The notes beneath the pieces are model-generated. The model was not told the DNA's origin. It ran no database searches and saw only the letters and a program-made list of their open reading frames with translations. 64,000 nt of DNA from contig CALKPL010000050.1 in assembly GCA_937991645.1 (NCBI GenBank), positions 1-64,000 on the forward strand, read 5' to 3'. The first letter of the stretch is position 1. The number at the start of each line of letters is the position of its first letter. Positions 7,303 to 15,840 of the stretch are shown in pieces. A program made the position numbers and the translations under genes. Source of the DNA: UMGS1783 sp900555065 (GTDB taxonomy: Bacteria > Bacillota > Clostridia > Oscillospirales > UMGS1783).

Positions 7303-7947
7303 TCATGCGAACAGTTTGGAGACGGCGAGCGCAATCAGCAGCAGCCCGCTCAGCCAGGACAGGTCCAGCCTGGTCTGGCGGGCGATTCTGCGTCCGATCC
7401 GACAGCCGGCCACAATGCATAGAACATTCATTGCAAGGGAAAGGCCGGTCAGCAGCAGCGGGTTCGCTTCCGCCATGCCGGTTCCGAAGCCCGCTGCAAC
7501 GCTGTCGAAGGAAAGCGCGACGGCAAGCATGACGGATTCGCGCGCTGAAAGCACCTTTGAACCGTCCCGGTCCGCTTCCTCCGGCTCGGCGAATACCCGC
7601 AGCAGAAATCCGAGATGGAAGGCTCTGAATCGGATATCCTTCTGGAATCCGCTGTGTCTGGTTATGAAGTTTTTAATGGCGCTTTCAAATATTTTGGAAG
7701 CGCCCAGCCCCGAAAGCAGCGCAAAGCAGACGGCGGCAGTCAGGCTGTAGGGCATATAGCCGCCGATCCAGTCCCCCAGGTACAGCGCCGCGCCAAAAAA
7801 CGCGCTGCAAATGGCGCTGATGAGCAGGGTGGAGGAAACGGGGATGGCGATTCTTTTTGCGCCGTAGGCGAACCCCGTGACAAGCGCGTCGACGGACAGC
7901 GCGAAGACGATCGCGAACGCTTCCAGCAGCGAATACAGTATCTGCAA
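7303..7947 (-). CDS. ytaF: Sporulation membrane protein YtaF-like (MntP family)
   Basis: A 214-residue integral membrane protein with six predicted helices in two three-helix halves. Each half carries an Asp-containing helix (FALSVDALVTGFAYGAK and VALSFDSVAAGFGTGMAEA), the internal repeat of the MntP/DUF204 family. The central cytoplasmic loop (about residues 100-135, rich in charge) matches the longer YtaF type rather than MntP itself, which exports manganese. The role of YtaF in sporulation is only annotated by homology; metal transport is an inference. Convergent with the cyclophilin gene. Confidence 0.75.
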   Translation of the reverse strand: MQILYSLLEAFAIVFALSVDALVTGFAYGAKRIAIPVSSTLLISAICSAFFGAALYLGDWIGGYMPYSLTAAVCFALLSGLGASKIFESAIKNFITRHSGFQKDIRFRAFHLGFLLRVFAEPEEADRDGSKVLSARESVMLAVALSFDSVAAGFGTGMAEANPLLLTGLSLAMNVLCIVAGCRIGRRIARQTRLDLSWLSGLLLIALAVSKLFA

Positions 7948-8415
7948 TCCAAAAACCCCTTTGCCGGTATGGTTAAACCGCTGCTATTATCCTATTCTGA
8001 AAACTCGCCGGCGTGCCTGGTCGAAACCTGTGCAGCCTGCGCGTACGGCCGCGCAAAAACCAGCGGTTTCACGGTAAAAAAATCCATTTCAGCCGAAAAA
8101 TAGCACATTGGATGAAAGTGGATTGGTACAATAAAAACTCTTGCGGACTTATGAACGATTTGCTTTACAGTTCTTTTTTTTTCAGGTATTATAATGGTGC
8201 CGGAAGCGAGAAAAACGAATTCTCCGGCGCTGAAGTCATATTTTATTTCCAGTAACAGGACAGAAAAAAATTTCGTTGGCGGGTACTGTATTTTTACAGT
8301 GCAGGCGCGGGGGAATGCGCCAGGTCAGCGGATTTTTTCGAGTCTTGCTGCCAAAACAAGTATAGGGAAAGATTGTATGGTTTCTATGGGGCAACGTTGA
8401 GATAGGAGGTAAAAA
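7948..8415 (+). other. 468-bp leader region of the hydrogenase operon
   Basis: No gene is visible. A TATAAT lies at 8190-8195 without a good -35 element (TTTACA at 8164-8169 is 20 bp away). Two inverted repeats follow: ACTGTA/TACAGT (8285-8290 and 8295-8300) and GGCGC/GCGCC (about 8304-8321). I looked for a Rex-type TTGTGA-N6-TCACAA site and did not find one. The long leader could carry control by redox state or hydrogen, but that is inference. Confidence 0.35.
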
Positions 8416-8916
8416 ATGAGCAATCAAGAAGCAAACTGCACCTGCAACTGCGCAGTACATGAGCAGGACAAAAAGGCGCTGCTGGCCAAAGTCATCGAGT
8501 CGTATCGGGACAAAGAAGGCAGCCTGATTATGGTCCTGCACGCGGCGCAGGACCTGTACGGGTACCTGCCGGAGGATGTATTGAAGTACATAGCGGATGA
8601 ACTGGGACTGTCCTATTCATACGTTTCCGGCGTCGTATCGTTCTACTCGTTCTTCTCCACGGTGGAGCGCGGCAAGCACACCATCCGCGTGTGCATGGGC
8701 ACCGCCTGCTATGTCCGGGGCGGCAAGCTCGTGGTCGAGGCGCTGGAGGAAAAGCTCGGCGTGCCGGTCGGCGGCACGACCGACGACAAGAAGTTCACGT
8801 TTGAAATCGCACGCTGTATCGGCGCCTGTGGGCTCGCCCCCGCCATCATGGTCGACGATACGGTCTATAAGTATGTCACGCCGAAAAATGTCGACGACAT
8901 TTTGGCGGAATATTGA
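8416..8916 (+). CDS. hydC: [FeFe]-hydrogenase subunit HydC (NuoE-like, 2Fe-2S)
   Basis: A 166-residue thioredoxin-like ferredoxin subunit related to NuoE. Its [2Fe-2S] ligands are visible as CMGTAC (C-x4-C) and CIGAC (C-x3-C). An additional N-terminal Cys cluster (CTCNC) precedes the domain. In NAD-linked bifurcating hydrogenases this subunit passes electrons between the flavin subunit and the catalytic subunit. ATG 8416 has TAGGAGG upstream. First gene of the hydCBA operon, with 17 bp to hydB. Cytoplasmic. Confidence 0.92.
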   Translation: MSNQEANCTCNCAVHEQDKKALLAKVIESYRDKEGSLIMVLHAAQDLYGYLPEDVLKYIADELGLSYSYVSGVVSFYSFFSTVERGKHTIRVCMGTACYVRGGKLVVEALEEKLGVPVGGTTDDKKFTFEIARCIGACGLAPAIMVDDTVYKYVTPKNVDDILAEY

Positions 8917-8933
8917 GTCGGGGGTGAAGAAAC

Positions 8934-10790
8934 ATGAGCGTAAAAGTCAACAGCATTGCGGATCTCGACGCGATCAAGAAGGCGTATCAGGAGCAGCTGG
9001 GCAAATATAAGCATCAGGTGCTCGTCTGCGCCGGCGCGGGCTGCGTGTCTTCCAACTGCTTCGCCGTACGCGACGCGGTGATCGACGAACTCGGCAAGCT
9101 CGGCATCGCCGAAGAGACCAAAGTATATGAGACGGGCTGCATGGGCACCTGCTCGGTCGGCCCCGTCATCCTGATCCTGCCCGAGCGCATTTTCTATGTC
9201 AACCTTGACACGGAAAACGTGCGCGAAGTGCTGCGCGCGCATCTGGTAGAGGGCAAAATCCTTGAGAAGCACACGTTCTTTGACGTCGCGGAAAACCGCC
9301 ACATCCCCAAGATCGACGATATCAACTTTTTCCGTGATCAGGTCCGCATAGCGCTGCGCAACTGCGGCATAATAGAATACAGCAACATTGACAGCTATAT
9401 CGCCAACAACGGCTACTATGCCATTGCCAAGGCGCTCGGCTCCATGTCCAGCAAGGATGTTGTGGACGAAGTCAAGGCGTCCGGCCTGCGCGGCCGTGGC
9501 GGCGGCGGATTCCCGACCGGCGTAAAATGGGAAGCCGGCCACAACGCCAAAGGCGACAAGAAATTCATCGTCTGTAATGCCGACGAGGGCGACCCCGGCG
9601 CATTCATGGACAGAAGCATCATTGAAGGCGACCCGCACAACCTGATCGAGGGCATGATCCTCGGCGGCTATGCGACCGGCGCGAACCACGGCTATGTCTA
9701 CATCCGCGCGGAGTACCCCATCGCGGTCGAGCGCCTGAGCGCTGCGATCGAAGAGGCGCGCGCGTACGGCCTGCTCGGCCGGAAGCTGTTCGACTCCGAC
9801 TTCTATTTTGACCTGGAAATCCGTATCGGCGCGGGCGCGTTCGTCTGCGGCGAAGAGACCTCCCTCATGGCCTCCATCGAAGGCCAGCGCGGCGAGCCCC
9901 GCCAGAAGCCGCCCTTCCCGTTCCAGAGGGGCCTGTTCGGGTATCCCACCATCATCAACAATGTCGAGACGTTCGCAAACGTTCCCGCCATCGTCCTCAA
10001 CGGCGCCGACTGGTTCGCAGCCGTGGGTACGGAGAAGGCGAAGGGCACCAAGGTCTTCGCCCTGGCAGGCGACATTGTAAACTCCGGCATTATCGAAGTT
10101 CCCATCGGCACGAAAATGAGCGACATTGTCTACCGCATCGGCGGCGGCCTGCCCGGCGGCAAGAAGTTTAAGGCGGCCCAGGTCGGCGGCCCGTCCGGCG
10201 GTTGTGTCACGGCAGAGAACATCGACGTACCGATGGACTATGATCCGCTGATCAAGCTCGGCGCCATGATGGGCTCCGGCGGCCTGATCGTCATGAACGA
10301 AGACACCTGCATGGTCGATACCGCGCGTTTCTTCATGGACTTTATCCAGGACGAGAGCTGCGGTAAGTGCACGGCCTGCCGCGTCGGCACCAAGCGCATG
10401 CTGGAAGCGCTGCAGCGCATCACCCAGGGCAAGGGCAGCGCGGAGGACCTCGACATGCTCGAAGAGCTGGGCGGCATCATTAAGGATACCGCGATGTGCG
10501 GCCTCGGCCAGACGGCGCCCAACCCGGTCCTGTCCACGATGAAGAACTTCCGCGACGAGTACGAGGCCCATGTGTTCGACGGCAAATGTCCCGCCGGCGT
10601 CTGCACGGCTCTGGTCCAGTACCGTATCCTGGAGGACAAGTGCATCGGCTGTACCGCCTGTGCCCGCGCCTGCCCGGTGGAAGCCATCTCCGGCGTCGTG
10701 AAGCAGACCCATCACATCGACCCGGAAAAGTGCGTGAAGTGCGGATCCTGCATTGAAAAATGCAAATTCGGCGCAATCATTAAGGAATAA
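8934..10790 (+). CDS. hydB: [FeFe]-hydrogenase flavin subunit HydB (NuoF-like)
   Basis: A 618-residue iron-sulfur flavoprotein that oxidises or reduces NAD(H). Domain order: N-terminal thioredoxin-like 2Fe-2S domain (CAGAGCVSSNC and CMGTC, residues about 30-85), FMN/NADH-binding NuoF core (GRGGGGFPTG near 190 and GAGAFVCGEETSL), a 4Fe-4S site (SCGKCTACRVG) and a C-terminal two-cluster ferredoxin domain (CIGCTACARACP and CVKCGSCIEKCK). This layout is that of HydB in electron-bifurcating or NADH-dependent hydrogenases. It sits between hydC and hydA with gaps of about 20 bp. Confidence 0.95.
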   Translation: MSVKVNSIADLDAIKKAYQEQLGKYKHQVLVCAGAGCVSSNCFAVRDAVIDELGKLGIAEETKVYETGCMGTCSVGPVILILPERIFYVNLDTENVREVLRAHLVEGKILEKHTFFDVAENRHIPKIDDINFFRDQVRIALRNCGIIEYSNIDSYIANNGYYAIAKALGSMSSKDVVDEVKASGLRGRGGGGFPTGVKWEAGHNAKGDKKFIVCNADEGDPGAFMDRSIIEGDPHNLIEGMILGGYATGANHGYVYIRAEYPIAVERLSAAIEEARAYGLLGRKLFDSDFYFDLEIRIGAGAFVCGEETSLMASIEGQRGEPRQKPPFPFQRGLFGYPTIINNVETFANVPAIVLNGADWFAAVGTEKAKGTKVFALAGDIVNSGIIEVPIGTKMSDIVYRIGGGLPGGKKFKAAQVGGPSGGCVTAENIDVPMDYDPLIKLGAMMGSGGLIVMNEDTCMVDTARFFMDFIQDESCGKCTACRVGTKRMLEALQRITQGKGSAEDLDMLEELGGIIKDTAMCGLGQTAPNPVLSTMKNFRDEYEAHVFDGKCPAGVCTALVQYRILEDKCIGCTACARACPVEAISGVVKQTHHIDPEKCVKCGSCIEKCKFGAIIKE

Positions 10791-10808
10791 GAAAGGAGAA
10801 CGCTGGAA

Positions 10809-12614
10809 ATGGTAAATCTCACAATCAACGGCAAGAGCGTCAGCGTCCCTGAGGGATCCACCATACTCGAAGCGGCTCGCAGCGCGGGTATCGATATCCC
10901 TGTACTGTGCTATTATAAAGACATTCATAAATATGGCGCGTGCCGTATCTGCGTCGTGGAAGTCGAGGGCGCGCCCCGCCTGCAGGCGTCCTGCATCGTC
11001 CCCGTAAGCGAGGGGATGGTCGTGCATACCAACACCGACAGAGTGCGCAAGGCCCGCAAGGCGATGTATGAGCTCATTATGTCCGACCACAACCGCGACT
11101 GCCTTACCTGCAGCCGCAACCAGCACTGCGAACTGCAGGCGCTCGGCCAGAAGCTGGGCGTGACGGAGTGCCGCTATGAGGGCGAACGCCTCGGCGAGGG
11201 CCTGGACATCAGCCCTGCCTTCACCCGCGACCTGAGCAAGTGCATTCTGTGCCGCCGCTGCGTCACCATGTGCAACCAGATACAGGAAACCAACGTCCTC
11301 AACGCGCAGAACCGCGGTTTCAGCACCAAAATCGGCCCCGCCGCCGGCGAGCTGATCGGCAACGTCGATTGCTCCCAGTGCGGTCAGTGCACCGTCGTAT
11401 GTCCTGTCGCCGCGCTGCGTGAGACCGACGGCACCGAAAAGGTCTGGGCTGCGCTTAACGATCCCACAAAGCGCGTCATCGTTCAGACGGCTCCGGCTGT
11501 CCGCGTCGGTATCGGCGAGGAATTCGGCCTGGCTCCGGGCTGCTGCGAAACCGGCAAGCTCGCCGCCGCGCTGCGCCGTATGGGCTTTGACGATGTGTTC
11601 GATACCAACTGGGCGGCAGACCTGACCATCATGGAAGAGGGCACGGAGTTCTTGGAGCGCATTACAAAGGCGTTCAAAGGCGAAGAGGCCGTCCTGCCCA
11701 TGATCACAAGCTGCAGCCCCGGCTGGGTCAAGTATGTCGAGCACGCCTTCCCCAAGGAGCTCGATCACCTGTCCACCTGCAAGTCGCCGCACACCATGTT
11801 CGGCGCAGTTGCAAAATCCTATTATGCGCAGAAGATCAATGTCGATCCGAAGGACATCTACGTTGTCTCCGTCATGCCCTGCACGGCGAAGAAATTCGAG
11901 ATCGTCCGTCCTGAGATGCAGAACGACGGCCTGCCCAACGTGGACGCGGTCATCACCGTGCGCGAGCTGGCCCGCATGATCAAGTCTCTCGGCATCGACT
12001 TTTTGAGCCTGCCGGACGAAGAGTTTGACAAGCCGCTCGGCCTGTCCACCGGCGCAGCCGATATCTTCGGCGTAACCGGCGGCGTTATGGAAGCCGCGCT
12101 GCGCACCGTCTATGAACTCGTCACCGGCCGTGAGCTGCCCTTTGCAGACCTGCACGTCGCCCCGATCGTCGGCCTTGACCAGATCAAGGAAGGCACGATC
12201 AAGATCGAGAACCCGCTTCCCGAATACAGCTTCCTCGACGGCGTGGAAGTCAAGGTTGCCGTTACCAGCGGCCTTGCCGGCGCCAAGAAGCTGCTGCAGC
12301 AGATTGCTGACGGCACGTCGCCTTACCACTTCATCGAAGTCATGGGCTGTCCGGGCGGCTGCATCACCGGCGGCGGCATGCCCCGCACGAACGATCTTAC
12401 GGCGACCCGTGAGAAGCGCATGAAGGCGATTTACACGGAGGACGAGGGCAAGACCCTGCGCAAGTCCCATGAGAACCCCGCGATCATCGACTTCTACAAG
12501 GAATGGGGCAAGCCTGGCTGCCACAAGTCCCACGAGTACCTGCATACCCATTATGTTCCCCGCGGCGAGTACAACGAGCTGACGGACGAACGCTTTGCAA
12601 TGGACCACGAATAA
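10809..12614 (+). CDS. hydA: [FeFe]-hydrogenase catalytic subunit HydA (group A)
   Basis: A 601-residue catalytic subunit that makes or consumes H2. N-terminal 2Fe-2S plant-type ferredoxin domain (CYYKDIHKYGACRIC), a His/Cys 4Fe-4S segment (HNRDCLTCSRNQHCELQ) and a two-cluster ferredoxin domain (CILCRRCVTMC, CSQCGQCTVVCP) precede the H-cluster domain. H-cluster motifs are TSCSPGW (residues 300-306), MPCTAKKFE (from 356) and EVMGCPGGCITGGG (from 510). The first motif has Ser303 where many enzymes have a second Cys (TSCCPGW). No maturation genes hydEFG are in the window. Last gene of the hydCBA operon, closed by a strong hairpin. Confidence 0.95.
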   Translation: MVNLTINGKSVSVPEGSTILEAARSAGIDIPVLCYYKDIHKYGACRICVVEVEGAPRLQASCIVPVSEGMVVHTNTDRVRKARKAMYELIMSDHNRDCLTCSRNQHCELQALGQKLGVTECRYEGERLGEGLDISPAFTRDLSKCILCRRCVTMCNQIQETNVLNAQNRGFSTKIGPAAGELIGNVDCSQCGQCTVVCPVAALRETDGTEKVWAALNDPTKRVIVQTAPAVRVGIGEEFGLAPGCCETGKLAAALRRMGFDDVFDTNWAADLTIMEEGTEFLERITKAFKGEEAVLPMITSCSPGWVKYVEHAFPKELDHLSTCKSPHTMFGAVAKSYYAQKINVDPKDIYVVSVMPCTAKKFEIVRPEMQNDGLPNVDAVITVRELARMIKSLGIDFLSLPDEEFDKPLGLSTGAADIFGVTGGVMEAALRTVYELVTGRELPFADLHVAPIVGLDQIKEGTIKIENPLPEYSFLDGVEVKVAVTSGLAGAKKLLQQIADGTSPYHFIEVMGCPGGCITGGGMPRTNDLTATREKRMKAIYTEDEGKTLRKSHENPAIIDFYKEWGKPGCHKSHEYLHTHYVPRGEYNELTDERFAMDHE

Positions 12615-12675
12615 TGACGGCACAAGGCGGGCGGCCGGCCCTGACGGGCCCCGCCGCCGCGCCGCATTGCGCTGA

Positions 12676-12711
12676 AAAGCCGGGAGAAAGCATTCGCTTT
12701 CTCCCGGCTTT
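12676..12711 (+). terminator. Terminator of the hydrogenase operon
   Basis: AAAGCCGGGAGAAAGC (12676-12691) pairs over all 16 bases with GCTTTCTCCCGGCTTT (12696-12711) around an ATTC loop. The T run is short, but the stem is very stable. Confidence 0.75.
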
Positions 12712-12965
12712 GTGCTGGCTTGTGTGGTGTTCCCCAGCATCCGCGTTGTTTTCATGAACACAGAGCCGTCTCATCACGGGAGCCGTCTTGTAGCCGTCTC
12801 TTAAAATTCGCACCGCACTTTGGAGAAGGTGTTTATGCGCCATGCCTGCCGGCGGATGGACGCCGCGGCAAGCACACGCATGAGCCGGCCGTTCGTATGC
12901 CGGCCTTGTGTCCCCGTAATCTCGGCTGGAACTGACGCTGCGGATCCTATCACAACTGGCAATTA

Positions 12966-13156
12966 CCCTGCGTCTCCGTGCCACGCCGGGCAACCGCCTT
13001 GCATCTCCGTGCCACAGCCGGGCAACCGCCCTGCGTCTCCGTGCCACGGCCGGGCAACCGCCCTGCGTCTCCGTGCCACGACTGGAAATATGCCCTGGGT
13101 CTTTGTTCCAAGGCCGGAAACCGGCTTCGTCTCCCCAACTCCGGCCCCGGTTTGGG
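12966..13156. repeat. 32-bp tandem repeat, about six units of decreasing similarity
   Basis: Units begin at 12966 (31 bp), 12997, 13029, 13061, 13093 and 13125. The core of the first four is CCCTGCGTCTCCGTGCCAC followed by a GCCGGGCAACCG half; units 5 and 6 keep the 32-bp register but have drifted (for example CCCTGGGTCTTTGTTCCA). There are no spacers between units, so it is not a CRISPR array. A 32-bp period does not preserve a reading frame, so the ORFs across it are not credible. It fills most of the 12712-13162 gap, where I see no gene. Confidence 0.8.
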
Positions 13157-13162
13157 AAAGGC

Positions 13163-13450
13163 TTACGCCTCCCGGTTTTTCTCCGCGTCCGCACGCTTTT
13201 CAAGCCTGCGGTTGCGTACCCACAAAATCGCGTCGGTGGAGACCATGGCCAGGTTCAGGATGTATAAATACAAGACAATATCGTTGCTGTACAGTATCTT
13301 GTTGATAATTCCCGAAATGTAGCCCGCAATCAGTATGAGCAAAAATACCAGGCTCTTCCCGTGCGTGGATTTGGATTTCACAGATCTTGCAATGGAAAAA
13401 GGCCACGCCGCGCCGAAACACAGGAGCATGACCGCTTCAAAAACACTCAT
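13163..13450 (-). CDS. Small SemiSWEET/PQ-loop-like membrane protein
   Basis: A 95-residue protein with three predicted helices (about residues 4-20, 35-53 and 60-80) and the segment CFGAAWPFSIARSVKSKSTH followed by GKSLVFLLILIAGYISGI, which matches a clostridial family related to SemiSWEET/PQ-loop transporters that I have seen annotated as hypothetical. Such half-transporters dimerise, and sugar or small-molecule passage is only suggested by fold. I use ATG 13450 because GGGGAGAG ends six bases upstream; an in-frame TTG at 13456 abuts the ribosome-binding site. The gene stands alone, immediately next to the 32-bp repeat. Confidence 0.6.
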   Translation of the reverse strand: MSVFEAVMLLCFGAAWPFSIARSVKSKSTHGKSLVFLLILIAGYISGIINKILYSNDIVLYLYILNLAMVSTDAILWVRNRRLEKRADAEKNREA

Positions 13451-14012
13451 TGCCAACTCTCCCCGTCGTATGATTTGTCCGCGCTGATTTAATCATATCA
13501 CGGTTTCGCGCGTCCGGCAAGCGCAAAATACTGCGGCCGGACGCAAACTGTTCTGCTGACAGCGCGCATGTTTGAACGAAACACGCGCCGGAACGAATCA
13601 TGCGCCGCCATTTATCGTTTTGCGATATCTCCGGCGTACAAGCGCTAACGTCCGCGCGCATCGCGGCCGAAGCGATGCAAAATTACGGCGAGCATGACTG
13701 TAACGGAGAACGAACCGGACAGGCCGGTTTCGCAGCGTTTGAGCGGCCGGATACGCATGGAGAAAACAAAGATTGATAACCTGCCCGATATCCGAAATCA
13801 GAAGGCCGCAGCCCATTTTGTTATTTCGTTTTCTGTGCGCGGCATGAACGCAAAACCGGACGTCGAATGCGCCTTCCTGCCCGGACTTGCGGTTTTACCG
13901 GCAGGCGCATACGCCCGCTTGTACCGAAGCCGTCTTTCCTGCGCGTACGGTCCCGGGTCCGACGCTATGTCAAATTATTGCAACTGTAAAATAAATGAAA
14001 GGAGTTGATTGT
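13451..14012. other. Gene-free stretch
   Basis: About 560 bp without a supportable gene. The plus-strand frame 13694-14008 has no ribosome-binding site, no recognisable domain and runs into the next gene. I see no repeat, RNA gene or clear terminator here apart from a few short GC-rich inverted matches. Confidence 0.4.
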
Positions 14013-14468
14013 ATGGATTACGCAGAAAAAGCCCGCGCGTTGTTTCGCGAGGGCTATAACTGTTCGCAGGCGGTCGTCGGCGCGTTCAGCGAAGAACTGG
14101 GCATGGATCCGGCGCTCGCCATGCGCCTGGTCTCCGGTTTTGGCGGCGGCATGGGGCGCATGCGCGAAGTCTGCGGCGCAGTCAGCGGCATCCTGTTCCT
14201 GCTCAATATGAAATACGGGTATAACGACCCGAAAGATCAGCAGGCGAAAAAGGATCTGTACCGCAAAGTGCAGGCGGCAGGCGCGGCCTTTGCAGAGGCG
14301 AACGGGTCGCTGATATGCCGGGAGCTGCTGCGAGGGCAGGCGGGTCAGGGGGGAGACCCGGAGCCGCGCAGCGAAGACTACTACAAAAAGCGCCCCTGCG
14401 TGGAACTGGTCGGCTGTGCGGCAGGGATTGCCGCGCGCATGCTCGCCGCGCCGGATCGACCGGAGTAA
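14013..14468 (+). CDS. C_GCAxxG_C_C family protein (putative redox protein)
   Basis: A 151-residue protein of the C_GCAxxG_C_C family (Redox_C_C type). Conserved features are YNCSQAVVGAF near residue 16, GFGGGMGRMREVCGAVSG around 47-64 (the CGAxxG core), and Cys residues in LICREL and CVELVGCAAG. The spaced cysteines suggest a metal or redox site; function is not established for most members. ATG 14013 follows GGAG at 14001-14004. Convergent with the MFS gene. Confidence 0.85.
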   Translation: MDYAEKARALFREGYNCSQAVVGAFSEELGMDPALAMRLVSGFGGGMGRMREVCGAVSGILFLLNMKYGYNDPKDQQAKKDLYRKVQAAGAAFAEANGSLICRELLRGQAGQGGDPEPRSEDYYKKRPCVELVGCAAGIAARMLAAPDRPE

Positions 14469-14517
14469 TGCTGCGCGTATCGGCGTTTCGATCCGCCCCG
14501 CGGCTCAGTACGGTCCG

Positions 14518-15840
14518 CTATCCCTGCTGCGCAGCGGCGGCCGCGGGCACAGCTTTGTCGGCACCGTTGGATTCCCGCGCCGCCTGTTCACGTCCGCGCG
14601 CGATAAACCGGTTCCAGGTGGGCCGGATAAACAGGGACAGCAGCGTGCCGATCGCGCACAGACCGCACAGCAGCAGGCAGACCACAGCCCAGCTGAAGCC
14701 GCCCACGAGCAGGCCGATGCCCACGCCGGAGAGGGCCGAGCCAAGATAAGTAAAGGCATTGGACAGTCCCGCCACGGTAGACGAGCGCCCGTAACGCGCG
14801 AATTTGACGGGCAGAAGATAGGTCAACGCGGTGCTGACGCCGAACACGCCCGCGCTTGCGAGCGAGAAGAGGGCGACCGTCAATACGGCGGAGACCTCCA
14901 GCAGAGCCGCGACCAGCGCCAGAATCACCCCTGCGCCGCCGAATAGAATGGCGGTGTAGAGCAGGTCTTCTTCCTTCTTCCAGCGCTGCATGAGCTTGAC
15001 GGCGAACACGCCTATGGTGTTGATCAGCGGCAGCGCCGCGGTCAGGAATACCGACAGAGCCGGCGTCGTGCCGAATATATCGGTAATGGCTTTGGGCACC
15101 CAGGTCTGGATCCCGTCCTTGAGGAAGCCCATGTAGAGCGTCAGCAGCAGAATAAATATAAAGCCGGATTTGACGAACGCTTCCTTCGCCGTATCCCGGC
15201 TTGCAGCTGGCGTCGTGCGGACCGGAACGGGCGCGGCGCCCCAGTGCGGCTCGCAGCGGCGCAGCATCCAGGTCCATACCACACCGGCGAGCAGCACCAG
15301 CGCGGCGATGATGAAAAACGTGGCCCGCCACGGCATCAACGCCGTGATCAGAGCGACGAGCAGGAAGGTCAAAACGTTTCCAAACGCTGTGCAATACTGC
15401 ATGTTCAGCATGGCCTTGTTCAGCATTTCGCCGGGGATGACAATGGTCAGCAGGCGTACGAGCGGCGCCCATATGAGCGAACAGAACAGCCCGTTGAGTA
15501 TCCATGCCGCCATCATAACGCCCAGCGACCCGGACAGCGCCATCATCAGGTTCGCGCCGGCGCAGCCGAAAAAGCCGATGGATACGAGCGCGGCGGGATT
15601 GCACCGGTCGCCGAGCACGCCGCCGAACATCTGTCCTATGCCGTAGGCGGCGAATAGGGCGGAGGCCACGAGCCCAAGCTCCGCCGCCGTATACCCCTCC
15701 GCGAGGCTGATGGCCGCAATGGCCGCGCCGAAGCCGAAGCGTCCGGGATAGGTGAAGATATAACAGCCCCAGGCCGCAATAAATATTTTTTCATAGTCCT
15801 CACTGTTTCTGAGGCGTGAGAGCAGCCGCATCCCGATCAC
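14518..15840 (-). CDS. MFS transporter (GlpT/organophosphate-antiporter-like)
   Basis: A 440-residue major facilitator with about 12 helices split by a cytoplasmic loop near residues 195-220. The opening (YEKIFIAAWGCYIFTYPGRF) and the helix 2-3 loop GGVLGDRCNP resemble the OPA branch that carries glycerol-3-phosphate and hexose phosphates. The start is taken as GTG 15840, whose last two bases are shared with the TGA stop of the upstream gene (GTGA, 15837-15840), a sign of translational coupling; ATG 15831 is an alternative. It is the second gene of an operon with the phosphodiesterase-like gene, divergent from a DeoR regulator, so uptake of a phosphorylated compound is plausible. Confidence 0.85.
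   Translation of the reverse strand: MIGMRLLSRLRNSEDYEKIFIAAWGCYIFTYPGRFGFGAAIAAISLAEGYTAAELGLVASALFAAYGIGQMFGGVLGDRCNPAALVSIGFFGCAGANLMMALSGSLGVMMAAWILNGLFCSLIWAPLVRLLTIVIPGEMLNKAMLNMQYCTAFGNVLTFLLVALITALMPWRATFFIIAALVLLAGVVWTWMLRRCEPHWGAAPVPVRTTPAASRDTAKEAFVKSGFIFILLLTLYMGFLKDGIQTWVPKAITDIFGTTPALSVFLTAALPLINTIGVFAVKLMQRWKKEEDLLYTAILFGGAGVILALVAALLEVSAVLTVALFSLASAGVFGVSTALTYLLPVKFARYGRSSTVAGLSNAFTYLGSALSGVGIGLLVGGFSWAVVCLLLCGLCAIGTLLSLFIRPTWNRFIARGREQAARESNGADKAVPAAAAAQQG

Noticed and set aside
7948..8415. Rex operator before the hydrogenase operon
   Set aside because: I looked for TTGTGA-N6-TCACAA and TTGTTAA-type palindromes and found none; the inverted repeats present do not fit.
8865..12761. 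1298-codon minus-strand open frame across the hydrogenase genes
   Set aside because: It is the antisense of hydB and hydA in a GC-rich genome, has low-complexity composition and no domain, while the plus strand carries clear motifs with ribosome-binding sites.
12966..13156. Possible CRISPR array
   Set aside because: Units are directly adjacent at 32-bp intervals with no spacers, and no cas genes are near.
12484..13203. 239-codon minus-strand open frame over the 32-bp repeat
   Set aside because: It runs from the hydA 3' end through the terminator and the repeat; the peptide only mirrors the repeat.
13694..14008. 104-codon plus-strand frame before the C_GCAxxG_C_C gene
   Set aside because: No ribosome-binding site or domain, and it overlaps the ribosome-binding site of the next gene.
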